Shown here piece by piece: positions 49,633 through 61,178 of a stretch of 64,000 bases of DNA. Under the pieces are notes generated by a model, which was given only the letters and a program-made list of their open reading frames with translations, searched no databases and was not told the DNA's origin. The translations under genes and the position numbers were made by a program. Every line of letters starts with the position of its first letter. Positions within the stretch are counted from its first letter, which is position 1. Source of the DNA: Flaccisagitta enflata (lineage: Eukaryota; Chaetognatha; Sagittoidea; Aphragmophora); contig OZ231128.1 of NCBI GenBank assembly GCA_965153355.1, positions 3,844,001-3,908,000 on the forward strand. Reading direction: 5' to 3'.

Positions 49633-49834
49633 TAATAAACAGTGTGAAGCAACGGCTAATAAGAGGCTATGGGGCCTAGAACTTACTGTCGCAGAGATTT
49701 GTATCTATTTTTCTGTTGGCAATAAAGCAGTCTTGACACGCGCTCTAGTGAAGCTACACTGTACCCAAGAAAAACTTCCAGCATTAAGACATACATCACA
49801 GGATTCTCCTCGACAGCACCCTTTTGTTTGAGAA

Positions 49835-50236
49835 CAAGGCCAAGTTATGGCCAATAAGTGCGTCTCGCTTGATAAAGAACTTGTGAATGAATGAATGATG
49901 AATGAATGAATGAATGAATGAATGAATGAATGAATGAATGAATGAATGAATGAATGAATGAATGAATGAATGGATTAATGAATGAATGAATGAATTTATG
50001 AATGAATTTATGAATGAATGAATGAATGAATGAATGAATGAATGAATGAATGAATGAATGAATGAATGAATGAAAAACAGAATGAAAATGAGTGTGGTGA
50101 GGCATGAGAGGTGATAGGAATGAAGAAAGACGACATAATTGGCCGTTTGAGCGTTTCAAACGTTTGCGTTACCAACCAACCGACCAACTAACCAACCAAC
50201 CGACATGACCTCTTATAGAAGTGCGAGGAAGCACTT
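49835..50236 (+). mobile_element. Helentron-like element, AAGTGCG subfamily, (ATGA)n core
   Basis: CAAGGCCAAGTTATGGCC, arm AAGTGCGTC, (ATGA)n at 49884-50073, (AACC)n, hairpin AAGTGCGAGGAAGCACTT. Followed after AA by the next element. Confidence 0.8.
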
Positions 50237-50238
50237 AA

Positions 50239-51888
50239 CAAGGCCAACACCTATAAGTCGCGTGCAGGACAAAAATAACTGAACTGACCTGACTCCTTAT
50301 TGTATCTTTTTATCGGAAATCAGACTAAAACCAGACCCAAACCAGACTGAAACCAGACTCAAACCAGACTCAAACCAGACTCAAACCAGACTCAAACCAG
50401 AATTAAACCAGAATTAAACCAGACCGAAACCAGACCTAAATCAGACATAAACCAGACTTAAACCAGACATAAGCCAGATATAAGCCAGACTCAAACCAGA
50501 CTCAAACCAGACTCAAACCAGACTCAAACCAGACTCAAACCAGACTTAAACCAGACTTAAACCAGACTTAAACCAGGCTCAAACGAGGCTCAAACCAGGC
50601 TCAAACCAGGCTAAAACCAGAATCAAACTAGACTCAAACCAGACTCAAACCAGAATTAAACCAAACCAAAACCAGGCCCAAACCAGACCGAAACCAGACC
50701 TAAATCAGACCTAAATCAAACATAAACCAGACAAAAACCAGACATACACCAGACCTAAACCAGACCTAAACCAGACCTAACCCAGACCTAAACCAGACAT
50801 AAATCAGACATGAACCAGTCTTAAACCAGAGGTAATCCAGACGTTAACCAGACTTAAACCAGACTTAAACCAGACTTTAACCAGACTTTAACCAGACTTT
50901 AACCAGACTTTAACCAGACTTAAACCATACTTAAACCAGACTTAAACCAGACTTAAACCATAGTTATCTTTAATATCATTTTAACCAGCAGACTTAAACC
51001 AGCAGACTTAAACCATTAGACCAGCAGACTTAAACCATTAGATTTAAACCAGCAGACTTAAACCAGCAGACTTAAACCAGCAGATTTAAACCAGCAGACT
51101 TTAACCAGCAGACGTAACCCATTAGATTTAAACCAGCAGACTTAAACCAGCAGATTTAAACCAGCAGATTTAAACCATCAGACTTTACCCAGCAGACTTT
51201 AACCAGCAGACTTTAACCAGCAGACTTTAACCAGCAGATTTTAACCAAAAATGACCAAAAATGACCAAAAATGGCCAAAAATGGCCAAAAATGACCAAAA
51301 ATGACCAAAAATGATCAAAATGACCTAAAATGACCTAAAATGACCAAAAATGACCAAAAATGACCAAAAATGACCAAAATGACCCAAATGATCAAAAATG
51401 ACTAAAATGACCAAAAGTGACCAAAATGACCAAAAATGACCAAAAATGACCAAAAATGACCAAAAATGACAAAAAATGACAAAAAATGACAAAAAATGAT
51501 CAAAAATGATCAAAAATGACTAAAAATGACCAAAAATGACCAAAATGACCAAAATGACCAAAATGACCAAATATGACCACAAATGCCCACAAATGACCAA
51601 AAATGACCAAAAATGACCAAAAATGACCAAAAATGACCAAAAATGACCAAAAATAATAAAAAATGACCAAAAATGCCCAAAATGACCAAAATGACCAAAA
51701 ATGACCAAAAATGACCAAAAATGACTAAAAGCAACCAATAATTCCCAAAACCAACAAAAAAATGACTCAAAATAACTCCAGACGACCCAAAAAGACGAAA
51801 AAAAGCAAAGTGTTACGGACCAACAGACAGACGGACGGACCGACCGACCGACAGACAGAGCGGGTTGTAGAGTCGCGTGCACGTGACT
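50239..51888 (+). mobile_element. Helentron-like element, AGTCGCG subfamily, 1.4 kb of minisatellites
   Basis: CAAGGCCAACACC, arm AAGTCGCGTGCAGG, ~12-bp ACCAGACTTAAA array (50325-51245) with a 15-bp CAGCAGACTTAAAC block, then an AAAATGACCA array (51245-51735), GACC/GACG repeats, hairpin AGTCGCGTGCACGTGACT. Confidence 0.8.
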
Positions 51889-52111
51889 AAAAACTTTATC
51901 TTTGTTCATCTGATCGTATACACATCTTTGAGAATATCGAGATGTTTGCCAGCTATCATTTATCATGAATCTCAAGCGAAGAGGCTCAACTGAAGTCAGC
52001 TGCTCTGTGTTCACAGCTCCTATCCGAGTTAATAACTTAATACTCCTACCATAGCGTCTAATCCTGGCTTTTTGATTCGTTATTAAAATGGATAGCGTAC
52101 GAAATTCATAT

Positions 52112-53143
52112 GATGGCGTACTTCCGAAGGCAACATTTGTGTTTCAACGGGGGTTAAAAATCAAAAATTAAAAATAAATAAAACTGAATGATTATACCAA
52201 AATAATCATTGAAATATGTCACAGTTATTATTTTATTGCAAAATTTGCAATAAATCATGAAATAGAACCAAATATTGGTAAAGTTGATAAAGAAAATATA
52301 TTGCAAATTACAGAAACTTTCATATTTTGTCACTGACAGGGGGCCTGTTTAAATTCTAAGATTGCGAATGAAAAAATGAGAAAATAAAAAACATAGTTCT
52401 CTTCCAAAAACAATTACGGAGAGAACTATGTTTTTGAAAATGCAAAATTTCCCTGCATTTGAAAGTCTTATAGGGCAAGAAAAGATAAAAAAATGTGAGC
52501 AAGATTTCATTAAAATAGGACTCGCAATAGTTAAGGTTTTCAAATTAACTAGTTAACAGTTAACTACCTACAATTTACACCTAGTTAACTAGCTAAAATA
52601 GTTAAAATTTTTCCCTAATAAAAAGCAAGACTTAAGCAAAACCTTAACTTTTTTGATACAATTCTGGCAGAAATCAATACTTTAATATTTGTTCTATTGT
52701 TTGTGGCAAGAAATCTTTGAGTTTCTATGTTTGTGTGTTACAATTGTCCGAGTTTTTTTTTGTGACCAAAAAAATTTACCAAAAATCATGTCATTTGAGG
52801 GGAAATAAGTGATTTTTCCCCAAATTTACATGGAAATTTTTAACTGTTTTAACTAGTTAATTTCTACTAGTTAACTATAGGGTTTTTTAGAATTCTAACT
52901 AGTTAACTAGCTAGTTAAAGTTAACTATTGCGAGTCCTACATTAAAACCTTGATTTTCTTGTCTTTTTTTATGTGAATTGCATACTTTAAATTACTTTTG
53001 AGGTCAGAATAAGATAAATATGTATACACCAAGTGTCTTTAAAGACAATTTGTTTATTAAAAGCAGTCCTTTACCATTATTGTGCTGATAATGATGCAAA
53101 TAGTATGGTGAAACACTTAATTTTCTTTCGAATATTCGCCGTC
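52112..53143 (-). mobile_element. 610-bp element, copy 3 (TSD ATAT), split by another element
   Basis: GATGGCG at the left and CGCCGTC at the right, with ATAT on both sides (52108-52111, 53144-53147). Taking out the nested 424-bp element and one 8-bp duplication leaves 600 bp, the family length. Confidence 0.85.
52516..52939. mobile_element. 424-bp hAT-like palindromic element with 8-bp TSD
   Basis: TAGGACTCGCAATAGTTAA and its complement end the element; CATTAAAA lies on both sides (52508-52515, 52940-52947). The arms hold repeated AACTAGTTAAC motifs. The 8-bp duplication suggests hAT. Confidence 0.85.
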
Positions 53144-53176
53144 ATATGAATAAAACTAACAACAGCAATAACAATT

Positions 53177-55027
53177 TTGATGTCAAGAGGAAAAACAACA
53201 ACAAAAACAAAAACAAACAATATCAGCAAAGATTATATAATTTTCAAATCAGCTCATATGTACATAAACATGGCAGACACCATGGCTACATCGCGTCAAG
53301 AACGTGACAAAGCACCTGATCAGCCTACAGAAAGACTTTTTACATGCACTGTCTGTGGGAAGGGATTCGCCAAAGAATACAAACTAAATCGCCACAGCAA
53401 AAATCACACAAACGACATTTTATATCAGTGTGAAACTTGCGCTCGGACTTTCAACAACAAATCTACGTTAAATACTCATATGAAGAATGTCCATGGGCAG
53501 GAGGGCTCGTTTCAATGCGATAAATGCGACAAAAGCTTCAAAGGAATAACCTTACTAAAAGCCCATAAAATAACACATTCGAAGGATAAAAAACATCAAT
53601 GCAGTCAATGCGAGGCACGCTTTACCACCAGTGCAGTGTTACACCACCATCTTTCGATGCATACCGTGGAAAAACCGTTCCAATGTCAATCTTGTGGAAA
53701 AAGCTTCAAATCCAAATCGCTTCTGAAGAGTCATAGGGTGTCTCATTTGGAATCAAGACAATATCATTGTAGTCAGTGCGAATCCGGCTTTCGCACTTTA
53801 AACCATCTGAAACTCCACCAAAAAAATCATGCCACTGAAAAGCAATTTCAGTGTGAAACATGCGATAAAAGGTTCAAATCTAAGCTTAGTCTTAAGTTTC
53901 ATACACAGACTCATTTCAAGGATAAAATATCATTTTTTTGTGATTTATGTGGTAAAACATACACTTCCTATGGTAATTGGAGGTATCACACTTTGCACAC
54001 TCATTCAAATGAAAGATCATTTCCGTGTAAACAATGTGGAAAATGTCTCAAATCGTCAAAAGCTCTTCGGGAGCACGAGTTGACACATCAAAAAGAAAGA
54101 CCTTTTTTGTGTGATTTATGTCCAAAGTCATTCAAATCAAAGAAGTGCTTACAAAGGCATTCTCCTGTTCATTCTGAAACAAGACCTTTTGCATGTCAAC
54201 AATGTAACATGAAATTCAAACGTGAGCCAAATTTGAAAGCTCATGAAAAAATTCATGCTCGTACTAGCGAAAAGAAATTGCGCAAGTGTCCTGAGTGCAC
54301 ATCAGAATATGCTTCTGTGAAAGAACTAAAAGAGCATGTGAGAGCTCATACGTACAAGTGTGAAATCTGCGAGTTGGATTTTCAAAGTAAAAATGCATTG
54401 AAATATCATAAAGTTGCCCATGTTAATGATCGTCCATTTAAATGTTCCCAATGCGATTCCACTTTTAAAGCAAACAGCAATTTGCTAGCTCATGTAACAG
54501 TGCATCATGAGCCCAAGATTTATGAGTGCGATTTTTGTCCAAAGATTTATTCCACACAAAACTTTTTGAAAAAACACAAACGAGCCCACGAGGAGACCTA
54601 CTACGACTGTCAACATTGCCTGAAAAGTTTTAGATCCAAATGCTCATTGCAAATGCATCAAAGAGTACACTCAGAGGAAACAGAAGACTTGATATGTGAA
54701 ATGTGTCAGGCTAGCTTCAAACGGAAGGATTGTTTGATATCGCATATAACATTGGTTCACCTTGCCCCAAAGATCTACAAATGCGACTTATGCCCAGCGA
54801 GTTTTGTCAAAAATGCGTTCTTAATGAGGCATGGATTGAAGCATACAAACGTCAGGCCCTTTAAATGCGATATGTGCGAGAAAACCTTTAAAACAGAGTA
54901 TGACCAGAAAAAGCATAGGGTATTGGTGCACACGGGTGATCGCGTCTTCAAATGCTCAAAATGTACAAAGAGTTTTAACAGAAAGGATAATTGGAGGAAT
55001 CACGAATTGAAGCACCTCAACAAATGA
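53177..55027 (+). CDS. C2H2 zinc-finger protein with 20 fingers, single coding exon
   Basis: An uninterrupted frame of up to 616 codons encodes 20 consecutive C2H2 fingers (C-x2-C-x12-H-x3/4/5-H), from about residue 55 to the end, LNK stop. A nuclear DNA-binding role is expected from the family; the target is unknown. ATGs at 53270 (AAACATGG) and 53282 (CACCATGG) have better start contexts than the first ATG at 53177, whose leader is Lys/Thr/Asn-rich, so the true start may be residue 32 or 36. Linkers between fingers are not the standard TGEKP but varied (for example TVEKPF, ATEKQF). Finger 9 has CGKCLKS where an aromatic residue is normal. It lies on the opposite strand within the 42.5 kb intron of the minus-strand chain, between inverted copies of a 610-bp transposon. 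It could be an intronless retrogene or have an unseen 5' UTR exon. Confidence 0.9.
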   Translation: MMSRGKTTTKTKTNNISKDYIIFKSAHMYINMADTMATSRQERDKAPDQPTERLFTCTVCGKGFAKEYKLNRHSKNHTNDILYQCETCARTFNNKSTLNTHMKNVHGQEGSFQCDKCDKSFKGITLLKAHKITHSKDKKHQCSQCEARFTTSAVLHHHLSMHTVEKPFQCQSCGKSFKSKSLLKSHRVSHLESRQYHCSQCESGFRTLNHLKLHQKNHATEKQFQCETCDKRFKSKLSLKFHTQTHFKDKISFFCDLCGKTYTSYGNWRYHTLHTHSNERSFPCKQCGKCLKSSKALREHELTHQKERPFLCDLCPKSFKSKKCLQRHSPVHSETRPFACQQCNMKFKREPNLKAHEKIHARTSEKKLRKCPECTSEYASVKELKEHVRAHTYKCEICELDFQSKNALKYHKVAHVNDRPFKCSQCDSTFKANSNLLAHVTVHHEPKIYECDFCPKIYSTQNFLKKHKRAHEETYYDCQHCLKSFRSKCSLQMHQRVHSEETEDLICEMCQASFKRKDCLISHITLVHLAPKIYKCDLCPASFVKNAFLMRHGLKHTNVRPFKCDMCEKTFKTEYDQKKHRVLVHTGDRVFKCSKCTKSFNRKDNWRNHELKHLNK

Positions 55028-55029
55028 AC

Positions 55030-56030
55030 CCTCAAAACTAGCCAAAAGTGACAAGGCCTCCATGTGATTCTGTCCATGGCAAGATGACCGATGTTGATAA
55101 CATTTTTGAGCACCATAACCCGAGGGATATATTACCATCACCATCATCACAATCATCGTTGTCATCAATTCCAATGCTTACTTACAGCGAAATTTTTCTG
55201 TTATCGTGCATTTCTCATATATGACGGAGCATACGAAGATGAAATTTCACGAGTCAACACTTTTTTTTAAATATTGTTAGTACGAATATTATTAATCTGC
55301 ATTTCTTTATCAATAAGAAATGATCATTTGTTGATAGTCATAATATTTTACAGTGGCAAAAAAAAAACAAAAAAACTGGACGCTGTTTTTTGATCAAGAA
55401 TTGCTCAGTAACTAAGAAAGATAAACCCTTAAAATCCATGATGGTTTCAAAGGGCTTCTGAATATCTTTCATTTGAGCTCTTACAGAACATTGTAGCATC
55501 AAAACTTTAGAAGTTATGATGCTTTAAAGATAACCACTCAGAAATGTCGAGTCTGGTTTCAATCTTTTTAGAGTAACCAACTCTGAATTGATATAGCTTG
55601 AAAACGAATAAGAATCATTATTTCTGCTTGATTCCATCTTGTAGAGAATTCAAAATACTTTAATTTTACTTTGAATTTCGTTCCATGTATTTGATTGCTT
55701 TATTTGACAGAATATGTAAAACAAAAAGTGTCTTATTGTCAGGCACAGTAATTTACTTTCAAGAATTTCAAACTTACGTCATTTGAAAACGACTTAATCT
55801 AGAAGTTTCTGCTTGGTCTAGATCAGTAGAGTTTTTGAAGCTCTTTAAAATGCTCATGGATTTTAAGTAAAAAGTATGTGCAGTATTCAGTCAATCATGA
55901 AAAACTAAGTGTCCGGTTTTTATTTTGGCCACTGTTATGTTATAATAATCATGCATGGAAAATCCTTTTAACCAACGGACCAACGGTCCGAGAGAGCCTC
56001 TCATAGAATCTGACATGTCTTGGATGAATT
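55030..56030. other. no gene seen (3' flank of zinc-finger gene)
   Basis: AT-rich with no convincing exon; may include the 3' UTR of the zinc-finger gene. Confidence 0.4.
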
Positions 56031-56034
56031 TCAA

Positions 56035-56165
56035 CTTTACATGGGGATTAGAAAATTGGCATTTTAAAAAACATGGCCTCTTTCTAAACACTGTTAAGGG
56101 AAGAGCCATGTTTTTGAAAATGCAAAATTTCGCATCCATAAGAAGTCTTATAATTTCAGCCAACA
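56035..56165. repeat. hairpin repeat related to the 610-bp element core
   Basis: AAAACATGGCCTCTTTC and the inverse GAAGAGCCATGTTTT with outer parts GCATTTT/AAAATGC. Confidence 0.55.
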
Positions 56166-56389
56166 GCTTTTTGAAACTCCGCTCGCTGTTATGTAATAAA
56201 TATTGATGTTCATTATTTACTACGCAAAAATACTACTTATCAGTATAGTTACCCTCAGTGTAGATCTCATGTTACTGGAGCTATGTTTACTATGAAAACC
56301 TAATCTTTACATTTTCCGCCTAAATGTAATGTTCAACATGTGTTAGTTACAACTTACATGATTTAAATTGGAGATTGAAAAATCCTTAT

Positions 56390-56998
56390 GACGGCAAATT
56401 TCTGAAGGAAAATGAAGTGTTTCACCATACTTTTTGCATCATTATCAGGACAATAATGAAGCTGGAATGCTTTCAGTGGACAAATTGTCTCTAAAGATAC
56501 TTGGTGCATACAATTCTATCATATTTTGACCTAAAATGTAATTTGAACTATGCAATTCACATCAAAACAAAGCATAAAATGATTATTATAAGCAAATTTC
56601 TGCTTACATTTTTTTCTTTTTTCTTAGGTCGAAATTCTAAGAAAGCCACACACAGGGAAATTTTGCATTTTGAAAAACATAGATCTCTTTGTAATCGATT
56701 TGGGAAGAGAACTATGTTCTTGGTTTTTGCATTTTTTCATTCTCTATGCAAATTTAAAATTTTGACCAGCCCTCTATCAATGACCAAAAATTAAAAAAAA
56801 TAGAAATTTTCAAAAATTCTTTTTAAGTATCATTGGCTAAACTTGGTCCTCTTGCAATATAAATGCAAATTTTCTTTTGAATATTATATTTGACCCATCT
56901 CAGTTACATTTATTCACTTGTTTTTGCATTGTCATTTATTCATTTTTTGTATTTTACCTTCTTTGAAACAAAAATCTTGGCTTCGGAGGGACGCCGTC
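56390..56998 (+). mobile_element. 610-bp element, copy 4 (TSD TTAT)
   Basis: GACGGCAAATTTC at the left and GACGCCGTC at the right, with TTAT on both sides (56386-56389, 56999-57002). Central stem-loop at about 56629-56765. Its orientation is opposite to copy 3 across the zinc-finger gene. Confidence 0.85.
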
Positions 56999-57089
56999 TT
57001 ATGGCAATCTTTCCGATTTCCCAAATTTGGTCAGATAGAAAAGCCGTAGACTTCTAAGTTGTATAAAATATTTCCATTACTTCATTTTT

Positions 57090-57234
57090 AGTTGCGGACA
57101 CGCAACTCTATAAGAGGCTTTGTCCGTCCGTCCGTCCGTCCGTCAGTCCGTCACGCTCGAGTTGAAAAGTGGGAAAACGCGTATTTCCGCCCCTGCCCAC
57201 CCGTCCGCAACTGATGGCCGTGTATCCGGCCTTG
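57090..57234 (-). mobile_element. Helentron-like element, AGTTGCGGAC subfamily, intact
   Basis: On the minus strand: CAAGGCCGGATACACGGCC, arm AGTTGCGGACGGG, (GACG)n, hairpin AGTTGCGTGTCCGCAACT. A good family reference copy. Confidence 0.85.
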
Positions 57235-58498
57235 TTTATTGTTTATTGATTTTGATGCTTTAATGTATTAAATCTCCTTTTTATCTGCAGTCTTGTTTGT
57301 ATCCATTGGAGAAACCTGAAAACACTCGTTGCTTGGGTGAGACTTATAAAGTCTTAGTAAGAGTAAATTTTTTTTCCATATTAATTATTATTTTTTTCTT
57401 GATTAGGAGCTAGAAAAGTATATTGCACTTCTAAATAAAAAGAAAAAAAATACTCCACTAGAATTTTCATGAATGAAAACTTGTGCCGCTGGGAGAGGCT
57501 AAAAAGAAGTCTTATTTCATGAAGTTTAGAATTTTTTTTTTGTTTCATTTTTTTCTCTATTTCTTTCTATTTTAGATAAATTTCCTTGAAACACAACGAC
57601 TTCCTTCTTCTATCGTACATCACTAGTAGATTTTTAATAAAATTGCTTTCTTGTTATTCAATAAAAGAGAATGTTTTGAATGGAAAATCAGACCAGAGAG
57701 AGGCGGCAAAATCAGAAGTTCTGAATGTTTAAATAGCTTAGTCAGGCCGCAGCCATTAGCCATGGCCGGGCTGGGAGCACTATTTGTGACATCTGGTCAC
57801 GAGCTAGCCTTGTGATAAATAGGAATAAATACATCGTTCTCTTTAGTACTTAAGGAGATAGTTGGCGAATGTCGAGAAACGGCAAGTGGGCAGGGGTAGA
57901 AGGAGCCATTTTTTTATAATTCAAATTCAACAAAAATATACACCACTGTTTAGCTGATGAAGTAACATTTACAAATCCATAGAAGAATTTTGTTAACTGA
58001 GCTCATTTTTCATGCAAATTAGGCTTAATTAGACACATTTTAAACCCAAAACAATACAAAATTAAGCATATTGTAGCAAAGAAATCAATATGAGAATATC
58101 TTTTACCTTAATTATGTTTAAACGCAATAGTGTGAGGATGTTTTCTAAAAAAAAATCGAAATTTCATGAATTTTCAAAAAAATCTCTATAAGCACCATTT
58201 TGGGTTGGTTGGGCAGCGCGGTAAAAATTTGTACCGCCACGCTCTTCTTCATACTTAAAATGTAGATTCTCTCCAACAACTTTCATGCAAAATTTCAGCC
58301 AAATTGGCAAACTCGTTCAAAATTTATGCCCCTAGTTTATCTTTTCATCTGGTAGGCTGGTCGGGCTGGTTGGACTTATCTTCAGAGGACCAATTTTTTC
58401 CTCTTGATCTCTCCTGATCCCTCAAAAGATCATGGGTGTAGCTCAAAGGGTTCATGAGATATGGGCATTTTTGTAAATTGGACAAATCATATCTTTTT

Positions 58499-58733
58499 AG
58501 TCGCGTGCTACGCGACTCTACACCCCGCTTTGTGAGTCCGTCTGTTGGTCCGTCGGTCCGTCCGTCAGTCCGTCGGTCCGTCCGTCTGTCCGTCTGTCTG
58601 TCCATCACACTTTACTTGTTTTTTTTTTTTTTGCGGTCTGTGGCCTCACTGCTACTGCCCAAATGATGAGGTGACCTCTATTACGGCCCCTGCCCACCCG
58701 CACACGACTGGGGTAGCCTTGTATCCGGCCTTG
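58499..58733 (-). mobile_element. Helentron-like element, AGTCGCG subfamily, with known empty site
   Basis: On the minus strand: CAAGGCCGGATACAAGGC, arm CAGTCGTGTGCGGG, GACGGACC repeats, hairpin AGTCGCGTAGCACGCGACT. The matching place at about 15172-15178 lacks it. Confidence 0.9.
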
Positions 58734-59136
58734 TTTCCTTCCAAGTCCGCAAAATCTTGACTTCCGCTTAGAAGAAAATAACTACGATGATTGTCCGATG
58801 AGCGTATCAATTCTGCAACAGGACCAAAATGTAAAATTTCATTGTGACTTTAATTGTGACTTCAAATTTACAGTGTAGATCAAAAATTTCACGCTCTTTC
58901 ACGACATAGTAGCTTATGTATAGCGTTAGGAGAGCGTTAGGAACATGTCTGAGGGTGTTCGCGAATTGATACGCTCCAAGAAAAAAACTATTTCGCAGCT
59001 TAGGATCAACCCAATCACATGAAACTGGAGCGAAATGTCCCTCAAGTTGGTTACCATCGAATGGTAAAAGAGAAAATGCTTAATGTTTAAGCAAAATGAG
59101 TTAAAAAAAGTATCATAATGTTCAGTTTTGAGAGAA

Positions 59137-59267
59137 CAAGGCCGGATACACGGTAATCCAGTCGCGGACGGTTGGGCAGGAGCGGTAATGCAAAACCACT
59201 CGCAAATCAAAAATGTGACCGACCGACCTACCGACACGGCAAGTTCTATAGTCGCGTGTCCACGACT
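59137..59267 (+). mobile_element. Helentron-like element, AGTCGCG subfamily, with known empty site
   Basis: CAAGGCCGGATACACGG, arm AGTCGCGGACGG, GACC repeats, hairpin AGTCGCGTGTCCACGACT. The matching place at about 15636-15643 lacks it. Confidence 0.9.
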
Positions 59268-59826
59268 AAAAAAGGCAAAAAAATCGAGTAGGGGAAATTT
59301 GATTTTTATACCATTTTTCGATAACATATTGTTTGAGTAATGAGTTGAAAATTTTTGTGTATACTGTGGGATTGATAACGGTCAATGAAACTCATAATAT
59401 CATATGAAAAGACATTTTTTTATTTGTTTTGCTTGCTATTTTCTGCTGGAGACAGAATGGAGACAAGCCAAAAAGAGCCCTTTCACCACATTTTTAGATC
59501 CCCTAGGGATAGGGAGGGTCACAAAAAATGGTTTGATATTGTGCACTGGGTAGTTTTGAATGTCTTTGAAACATTTAATTCATATATAGTGATGTATCTG
59601 AAGCTTGGGCTAACGTAGATTGGTAGAAAGTCGGGCCCTCCAGCTTGCTGTGGAACCGTGACATTCGTCAGTTACGTACGCGCAGGGGGTCGGAAATAGC
59701 CGATGGTCAAGTCTATTTCAGTGTCTATTCCATTGAGTAATGGTTCTGAAGACGTTTTTTTCTACGCTAATCTAGTGTACTTCATTGTAGATTCTGTACT
59801 TCTCAATATTCTGCAATTTGACTTAC

Positions 59827-60101
59827 CGACTCTCCCACATCATCATCGGCGTACTCCTTTCTTTGTTGCCCTTCGTTAAATCTTGCGTTGGAATAATCCG
59901 CCAAATGCGAATCCGTCACTTTCGAAGTCGTCAGAAATGACGACGTCATTTGCGAGTTCGCAATTAGCGAATTCGTCAATAGTGAATTTGTCATTTGTGA
60001 ATTTGTCAGTGGCGAATCAGCCGCTAGATGGAAGTCGCCGTCGGGAGAAGCGATCACGACGCCTTCTGATTGGCCACAAAATCGACAACGAAGAGCGCCA
60101 C
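59827..60101 (-). CDS. exon 2 of the Ser/Asn-rich gene chain
   Basis: The exon follows an acceptor GATTGTCAG and ends GAGTCG before GTAAGT. It begins with GT, which completes the Gly codon left by the preceding exon (phase 1 to phase 1), and ends in phase 0. It encodes 91 complete codons: a CRFC pair near the start, then SPDGDFHLAADSPL, then LTNS/MTNS/LIANS repeats of five residues that continue the (M/L)TSSQ theme of the exon before, and an acidic end DDDVGES. The shared pentapeptide repeat and the exact phase support joining the two exons. No domain is recognised. Confidence 0.65.
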
Positions 60102-60302
60102 CTGACAATCAGGGTCAAGAGATGCAATGTCCTTGTTAGCTTCATTTTGGCATCTGTCTGTCTCAGCCTGTCTGTCTGTCACTCTGTCTGTCTGTCTTTA
60201 TATCTCGCTTTCTGTATACCTTTCTGTCTCTCTGTCTCGCTGTCTCTCTGTCTCTCTGTCTATCTGTCTCGCTGTCTCGCTGTCTCTCTGTTTCTGTGTT
60301 TC

Positions 60303-60479
<177 letters not shown>

Positions 60480-60516
60480 AGATTCATTGTCATTATTATC
60501 ATATCCATCTACTTAC

Positions 60517-61118
60517 CAATTTCATTGATGTTGGATTTGATCTTATGAATTTTCAGTGGAATCAAATTTGGTGGTTTCAAAGAGGGGGAAAATGTTCTTT
60601 TTATCGGCGCCGCAGAGGAAGAGGTCATTTGCGAGGATGTCATTTGCGAGGATGTCATTTGTGAGGATGTCATTTGAGAGGATGTCAATTGCGAGGTTGT
60701 CAACTGCGAGGATGTCAATTGCGAGGATGTCAATTGCGAGGATGTCAATTGCGAGGATGTCATTTGCGAAGAAGATCTCTGTGATGATGTCAACAGAGAG
60801 GTCATTGGAGGAATCATAGAAGGGGGTGCCACTGGCGGCAGACATAATGGCGCTGGAATCGAGTCAGTCCTCGATAAAGTCGCTTCAGACGTCGAAGGAA
60901 TCCTAACATGTCTCACTTCCGGTTCGTGTCCTTCTTTAATAAGTTCCTCAATCTTCGAAGATTCAGCTGAATCACGTTGATGTTTCTCCGCATGCGACGG
61001 TTCTTGATTAGGACTTCCGGTAGGGACCGATTTGATTTGATGTTTCATGGGAGATGTCAACGATGCTTCTCTCTTCCTCCTCGGCGGCACCTCTGGACGC
61101 CAGGATGTGAGGGAAGAG

Positions 61119-61178
<60 letters not shown>

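Larger units (their letters stand above)
57860..59666. mobile_element. second copy of the 14.5 kb module, with two insertions
   Basis: Similar along its length to 14520-16037 once the elements at 58499-58733 and 59137-59267 are removed. Starts near TTAAGGAGATAG; the far end equivalent to 16037-16476 is absent. Confidence 0.75.
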
